Assembly (NCBI GenBank): GCA_025506515.1
Contig: CM046451.1
Location: 36,452,095 to 36,516,094, forward strand
Direction of reading: 5' to 3'
Length of the DNA stretch: 64,000 nucleotides
Source: Flaveria trinervia
Lineage: Eukaryota; Streptophyta; Magnoliopsida; Asterales; Asteraceae
A program made the position numbers and the translations under genes. Below are positions 1-10,980 of this stretch, piece by piece (position 1 is the first letter of the stretch; each line of letters begins with the position of its first letter). The notes below the pieces were generated by a model that was not told where the DNA came from, searched no databases, and saw only the letters and a program-made list of their open reading frames with translations.

Positions 1-698
1 TACAAGCAGAAGATGATCTACTCACTTGGTTACAATGAGTTTTAAAGAGAACCTATATATAATACTATCTACAGTCGGATATACTTTGATACCAGCTAGG
101 ATCCTTTAGCTAAAGCCTATACTACAAGACTATAGTTTAAGGTATCTCGGATAAAGTATTATCTGAGATTTGGTAGTCAGGACATGTCCCTGACTTACTA
201 TTTGTCACCAACTAAAGTTGGTAACATGTACTATCATGATAAGGTAAACAATGGAATAAAGTATGGTCAACAACATGACTCTTTAGGAAGAAGCCATGTG
301 TATCGAAAGTCTGCAGCGGAGTGTGAGAGACCATACTTGTGTCCACTGGTTATAGCAGTGTCTTCCGAAGGTTAAATGGCTTTGGAAGAGTAAGTACTTC
401 CGAGGCCACTTTATACTTCGGAAGAGGCTACTTCTTCCAAGACTTGGAGACTTCTTCTTTTCATCATACTTCGAAAGTGGTCTTCACTTTATTCTTCTAA
501 GTCTTGAACTTCGGAAGTATGTATTTGTCTTTGGAAGTAGAGTTCTGTCTTCGGAAGTTGGACTTTTCTCTTTTGTCTTCGGAATAATTCTACAACCTTC
601 GGAAGTTCCATGATAAGCTTCGGAAGCCTTTGCATGCAGTACCAAAATAACTTAAGTGATCTAGTTTTGGTTGCATTAGCCTTCTTCTTGATCCAACA
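1..698 (-). mobile_element. Copia (Sirevirus-like) LTR, minus orientation, cut by window edge
   Basis: The LTR begins on the minus strand at 698 with TGTTGGATCAAG and runs left to the window edge. That start resembles the LTR start at 36217 (TGTTGGGTCAAA). The interior repeats the words CTTCGGAAG and CTTCCGAAG, mainly between 362 and 625. The same words fill the LTRs at 26885-27680 and 62126-62975. A short palindromic stretch near 205-225 (CACCAACTAAAGTTGGT) matches the equivalent part of those LTRs. No PPT lies to its right, so it is detached from its internal region. The 63-codon frame at 184-375 lies inside this LTR and is not a gene. Confidence 0.7.
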
Positions 699-1063
699 TA
701 ATAGTTCCATGACTTACCTTTTCTCACCAACTAAAGTGGTAATTGTATTAACTGATCAAAGGTGAACAATTAAATAAGGTACGGTTAACTACATAGGTGT
801 GGGAAAGCACCATTCAGTATATAGAGGTGGCAGGGGTTGTCAGACTGACCATACTTATGGCCACTGGTTCATAGTTGGTTCTTCCGAAGGTTAACTGGTT
901 TCAGAAGAATAAGTTCTTCCGAAGCCATTTATACTTCGGAAGAATCAACTTCTTTCAAGACTTCTGCTGGTCTTCAAGACTTTATTCTTCGTAAGTCTTT
1001 TGTCTTGAAACTTCTAAGTGTCTAGCTTCGGAAGAGAAATTTCTTAGTCTCGAAAGACTTAGG
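699..1063 (-). mobile_element. Second, partial copy of the same copia LTR
   Basis: The stretch from about 706 repeats the order of landmarks seen at 189-480: CATGACTTAC, a CACCAACTAAAGT palindrome, then several CTTCCGAAG/CTTCGGAAG words. It abuts the first base of the neighbouring LTR at 698 without a PPT. It is therefore a truncated second LTR copy placed next to the first, probably left by recombination or by a nested insertion. It ends where the MITE-like sequence begins. Nothing coding is seen. Confidence 0.55.
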
Positions 1064-1249
1064 GGGTGTTTGTTTTTCTTCAAAATTTGTTCCCCACCTC
1101 TTTATCTATGCGCACACATACACGGGAAGAGGTTTTGAGTGTGCAGACTGTTTGATTTTCGAAAGATGTTTCACTAAAAAAGTCTTCCTCACATCTGTAT
1201 GGAGAGGACATGGACCTACCTATCTAATCTCTTAACTTTTCAATACATT
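1064..1249. mobile_element. hAT/MITE-like terminus, fragment
   Basis: It begins GGGGGTGTTTGTTTTTCTTC, which resembles the GGGTGTTTG termini common in plant hAT-type MITEs. It contains GTGCAGACTG and ACATCTGTATGG, similar in style to the fragment at 35951-36066. No opposite terminus with the complementary ending is seen before the minisatellite and the chromovirus LTR, so it is truncated. The class is inferred from the terminus alone. Confidence 0.35.
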
Positions 1250-1420
1250 CCCACCTGCACCCGCCTCCCCCTCCCCTACCTACGCCCGCCTCCCCCTCCC
1301 CTACCTACGCCAGCCGGCCGCCTCCCCTTCCCCCCACCTGCACCCGCTGGCTACCGCCGCCTCCCCCTCCCCCACTTACACCCGCCTCCCCCTCCCCCCA
1401 CCTGCGCACGCAGCCCCCAT
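1250..1420. repeat. C-rich minisatellite
   Basis: About six degenerate units of roughly 25-30 bases share the core CCGCCTCCCCCTCCCC. The plus strand is very pyrimidine-rich, so the minus strand has many GGGG runs and could form G-quadruplexes. A 78-codon proline-rich frame (1199-1435) runs through it. It is a by-product of the repeat, with no other sign of being a gene. The array ends at the chromovirus 5' LTR. Confidence 0.7.
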
Positions 1421-1533
1421 CCCTATAACATCTAGTTATTTATCTATTTTGAAGCCGACAAAAGGAGAAAAGAGATAAAGTCCTAAGTTGAGGGACCAAA
1501 CTTGCCAACGAAAGAAAGACGGGTGAGTGGGGG

Positions 1534-1542
1534 TATATAAAG
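1534..1542 (+). promoter_or_regulatory. TATA box of the chromovirus 5' LTR
   Basis: TATATAAAG lies about 110 bases from the LTR start, followed within 30 bases by a pyrimidine-rich CCTTACCCTCTCCCC stretch that could hold the transcription start. The 3' LTR has a weaker version (AAATATAAAAG near 23804). Assignment rests on motif and position only. Confidence 0.5.
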
Positions 1543-2019
1543 GGAGAGGGCAGCCCTTACCCTCTCCCCACACCCACATTTTCAGCCAAAGAAAGAAGAG
1601 AAGAGAGAAAGGAAAAAAGAGGAAGAAATGTTGGTTCGGGTTGGTTCAAGTGGCCAAAATCGTTGAGAAGCGAGTCAAATAGAAGCCCTTCTCGTTGTGG
1701 TCATTTGTGTGAGTTCTAGGACCCCTCCTTTAAACGTTTTTGAATGATTTGGGGCTGGAAAACATCTGAAAATTGGTTTTTTGAGTGTGTGCATGTTTGA
1801 CCCGTTTGTGTATGTGTATGTGTGTGTATGATTCGTTTGAGCCTTTTTTGTGAGCTTGTGTGTGCTTGAATGTGTTGTGGTATGCATCCCTAAGGTTTAG
1901 GATGGTCGATTTGGGCTTAGAATGGGTTAAGATGAGCTTGGAGGTCGAAAATGGCAGATTGGGTTCAAGATCAACTGTATTCTACATCAGCTAGGGCTAG
2001 GCGACCGAATGGAGGCCAT

Positions 2020-2290
2020 ACGGCCGAATGGGGTGCGATTGGGGTCCATTTGCATGATTGAGGGTCCATTCGCATGATTGGGACCAGTCGCATGGAGGTC
2101 ATGCGACTAAGGGTCCAGTCGCATAAGTGCTCATCCGCATTAGTTCTATTCGCATGAGGTCCATCCGCATTAGTCCATTCGCACGATTGGGTGTTCATTT
2201 GCATGGGTGTTCATCTGCATGGGCTCATTCGCATGATGTTCAGTCGCATGGAGGCCATGTGACTGAAGGGTGTCCATATGCCCGAATAGG
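2020..2290 (+). repeat. Array of short CGCATG-type words in the chromovirus LTR
   Basis: About a dozen degenerate words follow one another, such as CCATTCGCATGATTGGG, CCAGTCGCAT, CATCCGCATTAG and GGCCATACGCCCGAATAG, with spacing of about 15-25 bases. The 3' LTR keeps the array at 24285-24545 but lacks one unit that is present here near 2228-2250. The words resemble those in the unrelated element at 38588-41034. Confidence 0.7.
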
Positions 2291-3445
2291 GCTGTTGCAC
2301 CCGAGGAGAAGTGTAGTTTAACTTCTGACTTTCGGGGGAAAGTGCAGATGTAAGTTTTGACGTAAAGGTTCCCGTAAGAGCATGTAAGATGACTGTTGAG
2401 GCCTTAGAGAGCATGTTGGGCATGATGATGATGGTGTTGCATGATTATGCATGTTATGTATGTATGATGTTGCCTTGTATGATGCTGATGACTGTGTATG
2501 TTATGTTCCTTATTATGATGTATGTTTATCTTTCCTATGGCTTTACGTGTCATGTAATGAATGAATGAAGTATTATGTAACGTAAAGTGAAAGATAATGA
2601 AAGAGGAATATGAAGTAAGAATGCATGCATTAATGAATGATGAAAGTAAAGAAAGTCTTGCAAGCATAGTATGTCGGGACACGCCATTAAGGTGTTAGCC
2701 CAACGGTGTGCGGGTTCGCTACCCCGGGAGGATGCACATCGGGGTCTTTCTTTGTGATTGACCATTTGTATAGCCCCATTGCTGCATACCCTAGGTACTG
2801 CGATCACAGGTGCGATGCACCGTTATAGCTGGTCTATGATAGACGTAGGTCCAGTACCAGGAATAGCTGGGTATTGCACATAGGAGTGGTACACCTAAAC
2901 TCTACCCTAGGTATTGCGATCAGAGGTGCGATGCACCGTTATAGCTGGTCTATGTTAGACCTAGGTCTAGTATCAGAGAATAGCTGGGTAAAGTTTATGG
3001 TGGAAGGAAAAGAAAGAAGTAATGATGAAAGAATGAAAACATGAAAGATTAAAGAAGATAATAATGATATGATGTATGATCGCATGAAAGTAAAGAATGG
3101 TTTTAATGAAAGAAAAGTATGAATTATTTTATAAAACTAGAACTCACTCAGCAACGCTGACTTTGATGTGTTTCTAGTTGGCAGGTAATGATTGCTGAGG
3201 ATGGTACGAGGTGGCTACTCAACTCTTTTGGGATGGCATCTATTTATTTAATGCTTTTGTGATGTAATGCAACAACATTTTTTGTAACTAATTGACGATG
3301 TATTATTTGGCAAAAGTTTTTATAATGGAATGAGATGTCATTTTGAATGTTTCCGCTACAATATTTTCATAAGGCAAATGTAATTATATGTTTTATGTGT
3401 GATGAGGATCCAACTGTAAGCGTCCAGGGAACGGGGCCTTACAAG

Positions 3446-3459
3446 TTTGTATCAGAGCC
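3446..3459 (+). other. Primer-binding site, tRNA-Met type
   Basis: TTTGTATCAGAGCC begins two bases after the LTR end. It matches the usual TGGTATCAGAGCC complement of initiator tRNA-Met except in its first bases. It primes minus-strand DNA synthesis in this class of element. Confidence 0.8.
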
Positions 3460-3820
3460 AAAGTTTAAGTGAAACGGGTAAATTTCCAAAATAAACCTTA
3501 ACTTAATCTGAGAATGGGACGGAAAGGAATGGGATGCCAATCTGAGTAGCTGCGTGCCATCAGGTATTTTCATAAGTTAACCGGTTTATGTGCGCATGTT
3601 ATGTGCTATGTGTTGTATGTAGATTTAAATACTGATGTAGTCAGGACAGGCAATGCTTGGGGTATGAAGAGTAAAGTAAGTGGCTAATCACAACTGGCCA
3701 CTGTAATTAGGGACTTACTATACTTGACATAAACTTCAAAAGCCTCTCGTGGTGGAGGTGGTGGTGGACCACTGTAATTAGTTAACCGTGTTAGTGTTTG
3801 ATTCTTTTAGTGTGCGTGTG
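3460..3820 (+). other. Chromovirus leader with a local duplication
   Basis: This non-coding leader lies between PBS and gag. Bases 3733-3768 (AAGCCTCTCGTGGTGGAGG and following) reappear at 3838-3873 inside the start of gag. CCACTGTAATTAG occurs at both 3699 and 3769. This suggests a short tandem duplication that copied the gag start into the leader. No other feature is seen. Confidence 0.6.
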
Positions 3821-5030
3821 ATGGCCGGTGGTAGATCTTCAAAGCCTCTCGTGGTGGAGGTGGTGGTGGACGTGGTGCTGGACCACATGCCATAAGAGGA
3901 CGACCTAGAGTAGAGAAGGTGGTTCATGAAGAACCAGAGACCCCTCATCGGAGGGTGACGACGAGAGCGCCAATCTGAGAGCCTCATTAAAGGAGGCTGT
4001 GGTGGAAGAAGTTCATGAGGTCATACAGACGATCTTACCATCTGTTGTGACCGAAGTTATGAAGGCGGTACAGGAAGGGGAGATGAAGGAAAGAAGTAGA
4101 CCTACGGGCAAAAGGAGACATCCCGAGACTGAGATGGTTTTGTCTGACGATGAAGAAGAAGAGGAGGAAGAAGAGCCTGCGCCGGAGGCGGCTCGAGTCT
4201 ATAACTACAGGGCGTTTATGAGATGCAAGCCCCCTACTTTTGATAGAAACGGCACTGCTGCTACTGCTGCTCACCGGTGGGTGAGGGAAATGGAGGCTGT
4301 TCTTGATATCAACAAGTGCCGGGAGGACCAGAAAGTGAAGTTCGCTACCCACTCTTTTGCGGACTCGGCCTTGTGCTGGTGCGACAATATAGTCCAAGCC
4401 GAGGGTAGTAGGGCCATTGGGAAAATGAGATGGTCTGAACTGAAGAAGTTGGTGATTGAGGAGTTTTGTCCTCACCAGGAGATGGATAAGGTGGAGAGAG
4501 AGTTCCTGTAGCTGGAGGCGGGGACGATGACACACCAACAGTACACCACTAAATTTAACGAGATCGCACGTCTAGTGCCGTATCAAGTGACACCCCTGTC
4601 TTGGAAAATCAAGACGTATATTCAGGGTTTGCTAACGGACATTCGCAGGCACATGATTGTCGTTCGACCGAGCACGTTTAGGTCGGCGGTGGACCTGGCA
4701 GGAAGATTATTTGATAAGAGGGCTGTGGTGGTGGTGGCTGAAGGTGGCAAGAAGAGTGGTGGTGATCGGAACTGGCAGGGGAAGAGGTTTGGTTGGGGTA
4801 ATGTCTTGACGGTTAATAAGAAGGCATGGGTGGATGACCGCTGTGTGGCCACATCGAGTGCGAAGTCAAAAAGGTGTGGCAAGTGTGGAAGGGAGCATGC
4901 GGGAGAATTTAGATTGGGATTTAACGGGTGTTTCAAATGTCGGAAGGCGGGGCATATAGCCAAGGACTGTCGTACGGTTCGGTGCTTTAACTGTGGTGAA
5001 GAGGGCCACATGAGTAGGGATTGCAAGTAG
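3821..5030 (+). pseudogene. gag: Chromovirus gag, broken
   Basis: Gag forms the virus-like particle and binds the RNA genome. The ATG at 3821 is the likely start, but the Gly/Arg-rich N-terminus needs one frame from 3838 and the body another from about 3980, so at least two frameshifts are present. The body (3999 onward) contains a Glu-rich run near residue 50 and the retrotransposon gag segment from about 4195. An in-frame TAG interrupts it at 4509-4511. Two classical CCHC knuckles, CFKCRKAGHIAKDC (4929-4970) and CFNCGEEGHMSRDC (4983-5024), close the protein. The protease follows about 70 bases later. Confidence 0.85.
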
Positions 5031-5102
5031 CCAAGGGCTTAGGGTTCCGGGGCGAAGAAGACGGGGAGTGAAGGACCAAGGGCGAGCGCCAGGGCATTCA
5101 CT

Positions 5103-5572
5103 ATGACGCAGAAGGAAGCTAGGACGGACCCTGATGTTGTGTCCGGTACGTTTCTAGTGAACCAAACTTTAGCTTCTGTGTTATTTGATTCGGGTGCCAG
5201 TAAAAGTTTTATTTCTACTGCTTTCTGTGCTAAGCTGCCTATTAGTAGTAGACGTGTTCATGCGCCTTTTGATTGCCATAGGTAAGTCTACTAGAATTTC
5301 TGAGATGATAGAAGACTGTGATGTGGAACTTGAGGGCCATAAGTTTCCTGTTAGACCGTTCGTGATGACCTTAGGTGGTTTTGACTTGGTTCTTGGGATG
5401 GATTGATTAGCAGAGTTCAAGGCGAACATTGTGTGTCGCAAGAAGATGATTCGGTTGACAGCGCCTGGCAGTAGTACAGGGACGATTATGGTGATCGAGT
5501 TACGACGATCCCGAAAGTGATCTTGATGGTGGTGGCGAGAAAGTGTATGAGGCGTGGATGTAGCGCCTATTT
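5103..5572 (+). pseudogene. Chromovirus protease, broken and interrupted
   Basis: This is an aspartic protease that cleaves the Gag-Pol polyprotein. The active-site motif LFDSGAS has its catalytic Asp at 5187-5189. The frame shifts near 5281, where the reading continues as STRISEMIEDCDVELEGHKF up to DLVLGMD. It then meets a TGA at 5404-5406 where a Trp codon is expected in this family. Coding similarity continues to 5572 and resumes at 8474, after the solo LTR. The ATG at 5103 is only the first one in this open stretch; in Tekay-type elements gag and pol are normally one polyprotein. Confidence 0.8.
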
Positions 5573-8473
5573 TGTCACACCCCGACCGACGGCGGAATCA
5601 TCGGGGCGGACGAATGGGAGACGATTGCTCATAGCACATGGAACTAATTAAGTTGAAATAATATTAAATGTCATTATTCAATAAACATTACAAGACAAAT
5701 AAGTATTTGCAAAACAATCAAGATACAAACAGAAACATATGACTTTCAATTAATCTAGGTCCAAGTCCTATATGAGCACAAGAAGATCTTCAAGCATCAA
5801 ACCTGAAACATGTTAAAAATAAAATGTCAACTATAAAGTTGGTGAGTTCCCATGGTTTAAACACACGCATAAGTATATATATGTAAAAGGGTTACAAGTA
5901 GCAATTCACGTCCATGGTTATGAGTTAGCAAGCTTATAGAACACATACAGTTACAACCAAACCTCGACTTGATTACAAGTATATAAGATTGGCTAAGTGT
6001 ACTTGGTTTGCATGATGAACAAGCATACGTCATCAGGAGTCGGCAATACATCGACTTTAGCACCAAATAGGCTTGTCAGGCTCAAAGATCTAAGACGTCG
6101 CCAGGCTAGCAATAGTTAATGATTGTAAACAAAATATGTATCTCATATAAGACTTACATTAACATAATAACCATGACAAAAATGTAAAGATGAATTGCAT
6201 GTGCATTTACAAGTCTCAAGATAGTTACAAGTGTAAATTTATAAAGTTAACATGTTTCACCCTAAAAGGTGTGAAATAAAGTAAAAAAGGGGGCATGAGA
6301 AACTCACATTATACATATAAGATGATGATAAGAATAACAAACGAGGCTCCAATGATTTCTCTTACAAGATGCCTAAATGTATATGTTCCAAGATTAAGTT
6401 CGATAATAAGATTAACAATAAGACGTGAACTAGGGTTTTAATTGGAATTTGGGGTTTAAATAATTAAGTAAAATAATGACTTGTTTATGTTTTGATTTAA
6501 TAAAGACAATATAAATCAATTAAAATATCTCAACAATTTAAGTTATTGATTTAATAAAATTAAGTATAATATGTGAAAAGAATAATTAATTTAATAATTA
6601 ACTATTTAAACTTGATAAAGATATTACATATTTAAATAATGTTGAAATTATTTAAAATTATTATATAAATCTTTGAGCTTTTAAAATGATTTATTATAAA
6701 GTTTTAGAATATAAAAAAACTTAAAAATAAAATAAAGCAAATTATATTGTTTTATAATTTTCAAGAACTTACATAAAAGTTAAAGAATAAATTTATTAAA
6801 TAATTATGATATAACATGCTCAAATGATTAGATGATAATTAACTATTTGTATAATTATTTAAATAACTATCTAAGTAATTATTTATTTAACATATTGATT
6901 TATAATGTTTCAAGATAATCTCCCTTTAAAATAACATGATTTAAAAGATGGATATTTAAAGGAACGTTTGGACCAACAATAATTTACTAATTATTAAAAT
7001 ACATTTTAATATAACTCAAGAATAATCTTTGTTTAAAATGTCTTATTAATAATACTCTTAATTATTAAAATTTAGAAAATTTATGGAAATTATTTGGTGT
7101 CTTAAAAAACATTTAAAGTTTACAAAAACTATTTTTATAACTATTGAAAATTTCCCTTAATTAAATTAAGGCTTAAAAACCTTTAAAAAAATAGATGAGG
7201 GAGCCCGGGTTCGAACCCGGGACCTCATAGTGGAAGGAGAGTAACATAACCAGTGAACCAGGGCTCTAAGCGGTGGTATGTATCAACTTTTAATTGTTAT
7301 AAACAAGCTTCTATCGAATCCCCAATTCCATATAAACCCTAGATCAATTGGACCCAAAATTGAACCCCAATCCGTTGTTGTTAATGTCGATTATCATGGG
7401 GCTTTTGATCCCCATGTAAAATCGAGCATATTGATATATGTAACTTACATGATTGAGTTCGATTTGATGATCTCAAGTTTAAGAACAAGCAGCGACGATG
7501 TGATTGTTAATTCAAGGTGCAAACGTTGTTCGTAATCAAATTAACTTTCCAGGAAGCTTCGGATGATGTTGATAAGTGAAAGCCCTTTTCCAATTTGGTT
7601 TAATAAAGCTTCGAGCATGGATTACGGTTGAGTTGCAGGTCGCGAAATTGGAGAGGATCAAGTATGATGTTGGTGTGTGATCCATGGGAAATTATGTTGG
7701 TTACAAGCTTAGGAATTGATAGATGACCGATTAGGTTAAGTTAATTGAGTTATTATTACGGTTTAACGTTCGAACGGTTAGAAACTTTGGGGTCGACGGT
7801 TGCCGAGTCCAATCGACCATATTAACTCGAATTAAAGTTTATTAAGTGCTCGAAATGGTTAGCATCGTTTAGGCTTAAAATTCGGGTTATGGGTTGGTTT
7901 GGGAGTCGCTGGACTTGGCCGGAGGTGCCGGGAAAACGGGAAAGAAGGGGAAGGGGTTGGGTTTTAAATGATATTTACAGTTTTGGTCCCTGCGATTTGA
8001 AAGTTTATTATTTCATGCTAAAACCTTTAAATTTAGTTTTAGAAATTACAAAATAAACCCTAGACTTATATAACCAATTTGAATAATAAATCAAATAAAT
8101 CAATTACTAATTTTTAAAACTTTTATAAGCTTGTAACCCTTATCACTTGATTATTTATTTTTACTAAATAAGTTTAATTCATGGTTACTAATAGAGCCTT
8201 ATAAGTTTGTTAAAATTTATTTTATAATTTTTTTAAAATTGCAATAAGTCTTTTTCATTATTTATTGTAAATGATTTATTCACTTTATAATTTTATGACA
8301 AAGAATTGTTTATAAATCATAAATTATTTCAAATTATTCAAATGATTAACAATGTAATTCAGAATATAAATGGCAAATATAGTTCATTTGGTCCATCACA
8401 ATTATTAATATAACTTTATAATAGAACTCAAAGATTTGATTTTTAACTTGGAAAAAAAATGGCGGATGTTACA
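5573..8473 (-). mobile_element. Solo LTR (probably Ty3/gypsy) inserted in chromovirus pol
   Basis: Plus-strand ends are TGTCACACC at 5573 and GTTACA at 8473. They are flanked by a perfect 5-base duplication TATTT (5568-5572 and 8474-8478), and removal restores the pol reading. Because TG...CA is symmetrical, orientation is inferred: read on the minus strand it starts TGTAACATCC and ends GGGGTGTGACA, as gypsy LTRs commonly do. At 2.9 kb it is long. It is AT-rich between about 6400 and 8470, has no PBS, PPT or protein similarity, and holds a tRNA-like sequence at 7201-7266. Frames at 5857-6066 and 7278-7535 lack support as genes. Confidence 0.85.
7201..7266 (-). other. tRNA-like sequence with pol III A and B boxes
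   Basis: On the minus strand the 66 bases start GAGCCC and end GGGCTC, which can pair as a 6-bp acceptor-like stem. TGGTTCACTGG (7250-7260) fits the A-box consensus TRGYNNANNNG, and GGTTCGAACCC (7207-7217) is a perfect B box, 32 bases apart. CCCGGG-TTCGAA-CCCGGG makes a T-arm-like hairpin. The anticodon arm pairs poorly and it is shorter than a normal tRNA. I therefore call it a tRNA-like promoter remnant, not a working tRNA gene. Confidence 0.6.
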
Positions 8474-9932
8474 TATTTGGCTTATGTAAAGGATGTGGAT
8501 ACACTAACACCACAACTATCCGATGTTCCGGTTGTGTGTGACTTCCCAGACGTATTCCCAGAAGAATTATCAGGAGTGCCACTTGACCAAGAGATCGAGT
8601 TTCAGATTGATCTGATACCGGGTGCCTAACCTATTGCCAAGGCACCGTATCGGTTGGCTCGAACGGAAATGAAAGAGTTGATGGAGCAGTTGCAAGAGCT
8701 GCTTGATAAGGGGTTCATTAGACCAAGTATCTCTCCTTGGGGTGCTCCGGTCCTGTTCGTGAAGAAAAAAGACAGTAGTATGAGGATGTGTATCGACTAC
8801 CGTGAGCTGAATAAGTTGACAGTGAAGAACCGATACCCCTTACCGAGAATAGATGATTTGTTCGATTAGCTTCAGGGTGCCAGTTGGTTTTCAAGGATAG
8901 ATCTTCGATCTGGTTACCATCAGTTGAAGGTGAAGAAGCAAGATATCCCTAAACAGCTTTTCGCACGCGTTATGGTCACTACGAGTTTCTTGTCATGTCT
9001 TTTGGTTTGACCAATGCGCCAGCGGCTTTTATGGATCTGATGAATCGGGTGTGTCAGCCGATGTTGGATAAATCAGTGACTATGTTTATTGATGATATCC
9101 TGATTTTTCGAAGAGCGAGATTGAGCATGCCGGTCACATTCGGGAGGTTTTGGAGACGTTGAGGAAGGAGAAGTTGTACGCTAAGTTCTCCAAGTGCGCA
9201 TTCTGGTTGTGTGAGGTTCAATTCTTGGGTCATGTGGTGAATCCTGAAGGGACCATGGTGGACCCGATAAGGTGGAGGCGGTTATGCAATGGAAGTCTCC
9301 AAAGACGCCATCCGAGATCCGTAGTTTCTTGGGTTTGGCGGGCTACTACAGAAGGTTTATTTAAGACTTCTCTAAGATCGCTTCTCCACTAACCAAGTTG
9401 ACCCGGACAGATGTAAATTTTATATGGGGTCCAGCTCAAGAGAAGGCGTTTGATGAACTGAAGGCGAGGTTGACTCAAGCTCCTGTTCTGTCATTACCCG
9501 ATGGAAGTGAAGATCTAGTGGTTTCTGATGCTTCCTACTCGGGGTTGGGGTGTGTGTTGATGCGGAGAGGGAAGGTTATACCCTATGCATCCTGACAGTT
9601 GAAGGTTCAGGAGGTCAATTATCCTACTCATGACTTGGAGCTAGCGGCCGTGGTCTTTGCGCTAAAGATTTGGAGGCACTATCTCTACGGATGAAGTGCA
9701 CCATATTTACCGACCATAAAAGCTTGAAGTACTTCTTTGAGCAGAAGGACTTGAACATGAGGCAGAGAAGATGGTTGGAGCTTATAAAGGATTATGATTG
9801 TGAGATCCACTATCATCCGAGCAAAGCCAATGTGGTGGCAAACGCCTTTAGCCGAAAAGAGAGGCCCGAGCCAATTCGGGTGAAAGCATATCAACTAATC
9901 ATGACCTCTGATGTGATGAAGCAAGTCAAAGA
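8474..9932 (+). pseudogene. pol: Chromovirus reverse transcriptase and RNase H, broken
   Basis: RT copies the element RNA and RNase H removes the RNA strand. RT signatures in order are KAPYRLA (8638), WGAPVLFVKKKD (8738), CIDYRELNK, FSRIDLRSGYHQ (8889), SFGLTNAPAAF (8999) and the catalytic FIDD at 9085-9096. RNase H begins near 9500 with VVSDAS (Asp at 9527) and continues through TDHKSLKYFF (9698) to about 9890. Stops occur at 8867-8869 (TAG) and 9593-9595 (TGA), with frameshifts near 8940, 9105 and 9270. The reading breaks at 9932, where copia-1 is inserted, and resumes at 22245. Confidence 0.9.
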
Positions 9933-10744
9933 TGTTGGACCAAAAGAACCAATGAGCCGGATCAGAAAAACCTTTAAGTCCCACAGACGTCACAACAACT
10001 ACTGAAGACCACGACAGCTGAAGACAACAGCTGATTACAAAGTCTGAAGACACGAGTGCTGAAGACAAAGTTTGAAGACAAGTGCTGAAGACAAAGTCTA
10101 AAGACACAAGTGCTGAAGACAAAGACTGAAGACAAGTGCTGAAGACAAAGTCTGAAGAACAAGTGCTGAAGACCAAAGTATCAGACGTTGTCACAACAGC
10201 TGAAGAGGTCTTCTTCAGTAGTGTGACGGTTTACCTTTCAGTAGTTTATGTTTTATCTTTTTCAGTAGTTGACACAACAATGAAGAATACTCTTCAGTTG
10301 TTAGCTCATCAGTAGTTTATATTTATAGTAGTTTTGTAAAATGACTGAAGAGCTTGTCTTCAGTTGTAGTTTCAGTAGTTTCTTATCAGTAGTTTCTTAT
10401 TTTGTACTTAACACTCTGATATGTTCTCAGTAGTGTGAACATTTCAGTAGTTGTTAAGAGTTAGTTATTTTGTAATAGATCTGCCAGTTGTCACTTACCC
10501 GTGATAACAGCAGCGATTGCACTCTATATAAGGAGTGTCAACCTATGTAATAAATGAATGATTTGATCAGAAATATTCGATATTATTGAAACATTCCTTG
10601 TTACAGAAATATATTCTCTCGTTATAACCGTATTTGTTCTTAATGCATACGAGTATCAAATTCTTGCTACAATTTGTCTAATTCTTGTTCTTATCCGCTG
10701 TGCTACGCTCCATTACATCAAACTTGTGATCACTGATCCTGACA
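9933..10744 (+). repeat. Copia-1 5' LTR
   Basis: It starts at TGTTGGACC right after the AAAGA duplication and ends CCTGACA before the PBS. The first part is an array of GTGCTGAAGACAAAGTCT-type units (10010-10180). The second is rich in CAGTAGTT words (10215-10460). A TATA box and polyadenylation signal follow. The tail to 10744 is AT-rich. The small frames on both strands are products of the arrays. Confidence 0.92.
10525..10554 (+). promoter_or_regulatory. TATA box and AATAAA signal in copia-1 5' LTR
   Basis: TATATAAGG lies at 10525-10533, followed 16 bases later by AATAAA at 10549-10554. Both are repeated in the 3' LTR (22019-22027 and 22044-22049). In the 5' LTR the TATA box would drive transcription; in the 3' LTR the AATAAA could help end it. 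Confidence 0.65.
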
Positions 10745-10746
10745 AA

Positions 10747-10758
10747 TGGTATCAGAGC
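10747..10758 (+). other. Copia-1 primer-binding site
   Basis: TGGTATCAGAGC lies two bases after the LTR end and is complementary to the 3' end of initiator tRNA-Met. From there to 10980 lies a leader of about 220 bases with no other feature seen. Confidence 0.88.
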
Positions 10759-10980
10759 AGTTAATCATGATCGATCTAATAATTGATCATTGAAACTGCT
10801 ATTCAAGATCAAGTTTGATTGAATTAGCATTTTTGTGTTTTGCAAGAAACGGTTATAGAGATTGAATTTTCTGTGTTTTCTGGTCAATCATCCTGAGATT
10901 TTCTCTTGGTTTTCATTGAGTCTGTTGTGGTCTTTATAAAAACGTTTAAAAGCTTGAATTAAATTGTATTTGGACTCAAA

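Larger units (their letters stand above)
1424..3443 (+). repeat. Chromovirus 5' LTR
   Basis: It is aligned by eye with the 3' copy starting at 23694. The 5' copy starts TATAACA where the 3' copy has TGTAACA, so the terminal TG has become TA. It ends GGGGCCTTACA at 3443, directly before the PBS. Its length of about 2.0 kb is in the usual range for Tekay-type elements. A TATA-like box lies at 1534, and an array of CGCATG words lies at about 2020-2290. Short frames inside it are not genes. Confidence 0.85.

Noticed and set aside
1199..1435. Proline-rich 78-codon ORF
   Set aside because: It is a translation of the C-rich minisatellite and runs into the chromovirus LTR; no domain or start context supports it.
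2020..2290. CRISPR-like array
   Set aside because: Units are degenerate, have no constant repeat with unique spacers of fixed length, and lie inside a plant LTR.
5857..6066. Small ORFs in the 2.9-kb solo LTR (also 7278-7535)
   Set aside because: Short, low-complexity and without recognisable motif; expected by chance in this length.
7201..7266. A functional tRNA gene
   Set aside because: A and B boxes are good, but the sequence is 66 bases, the anticodon arm does not pair properly and no anticodon can be assigned.
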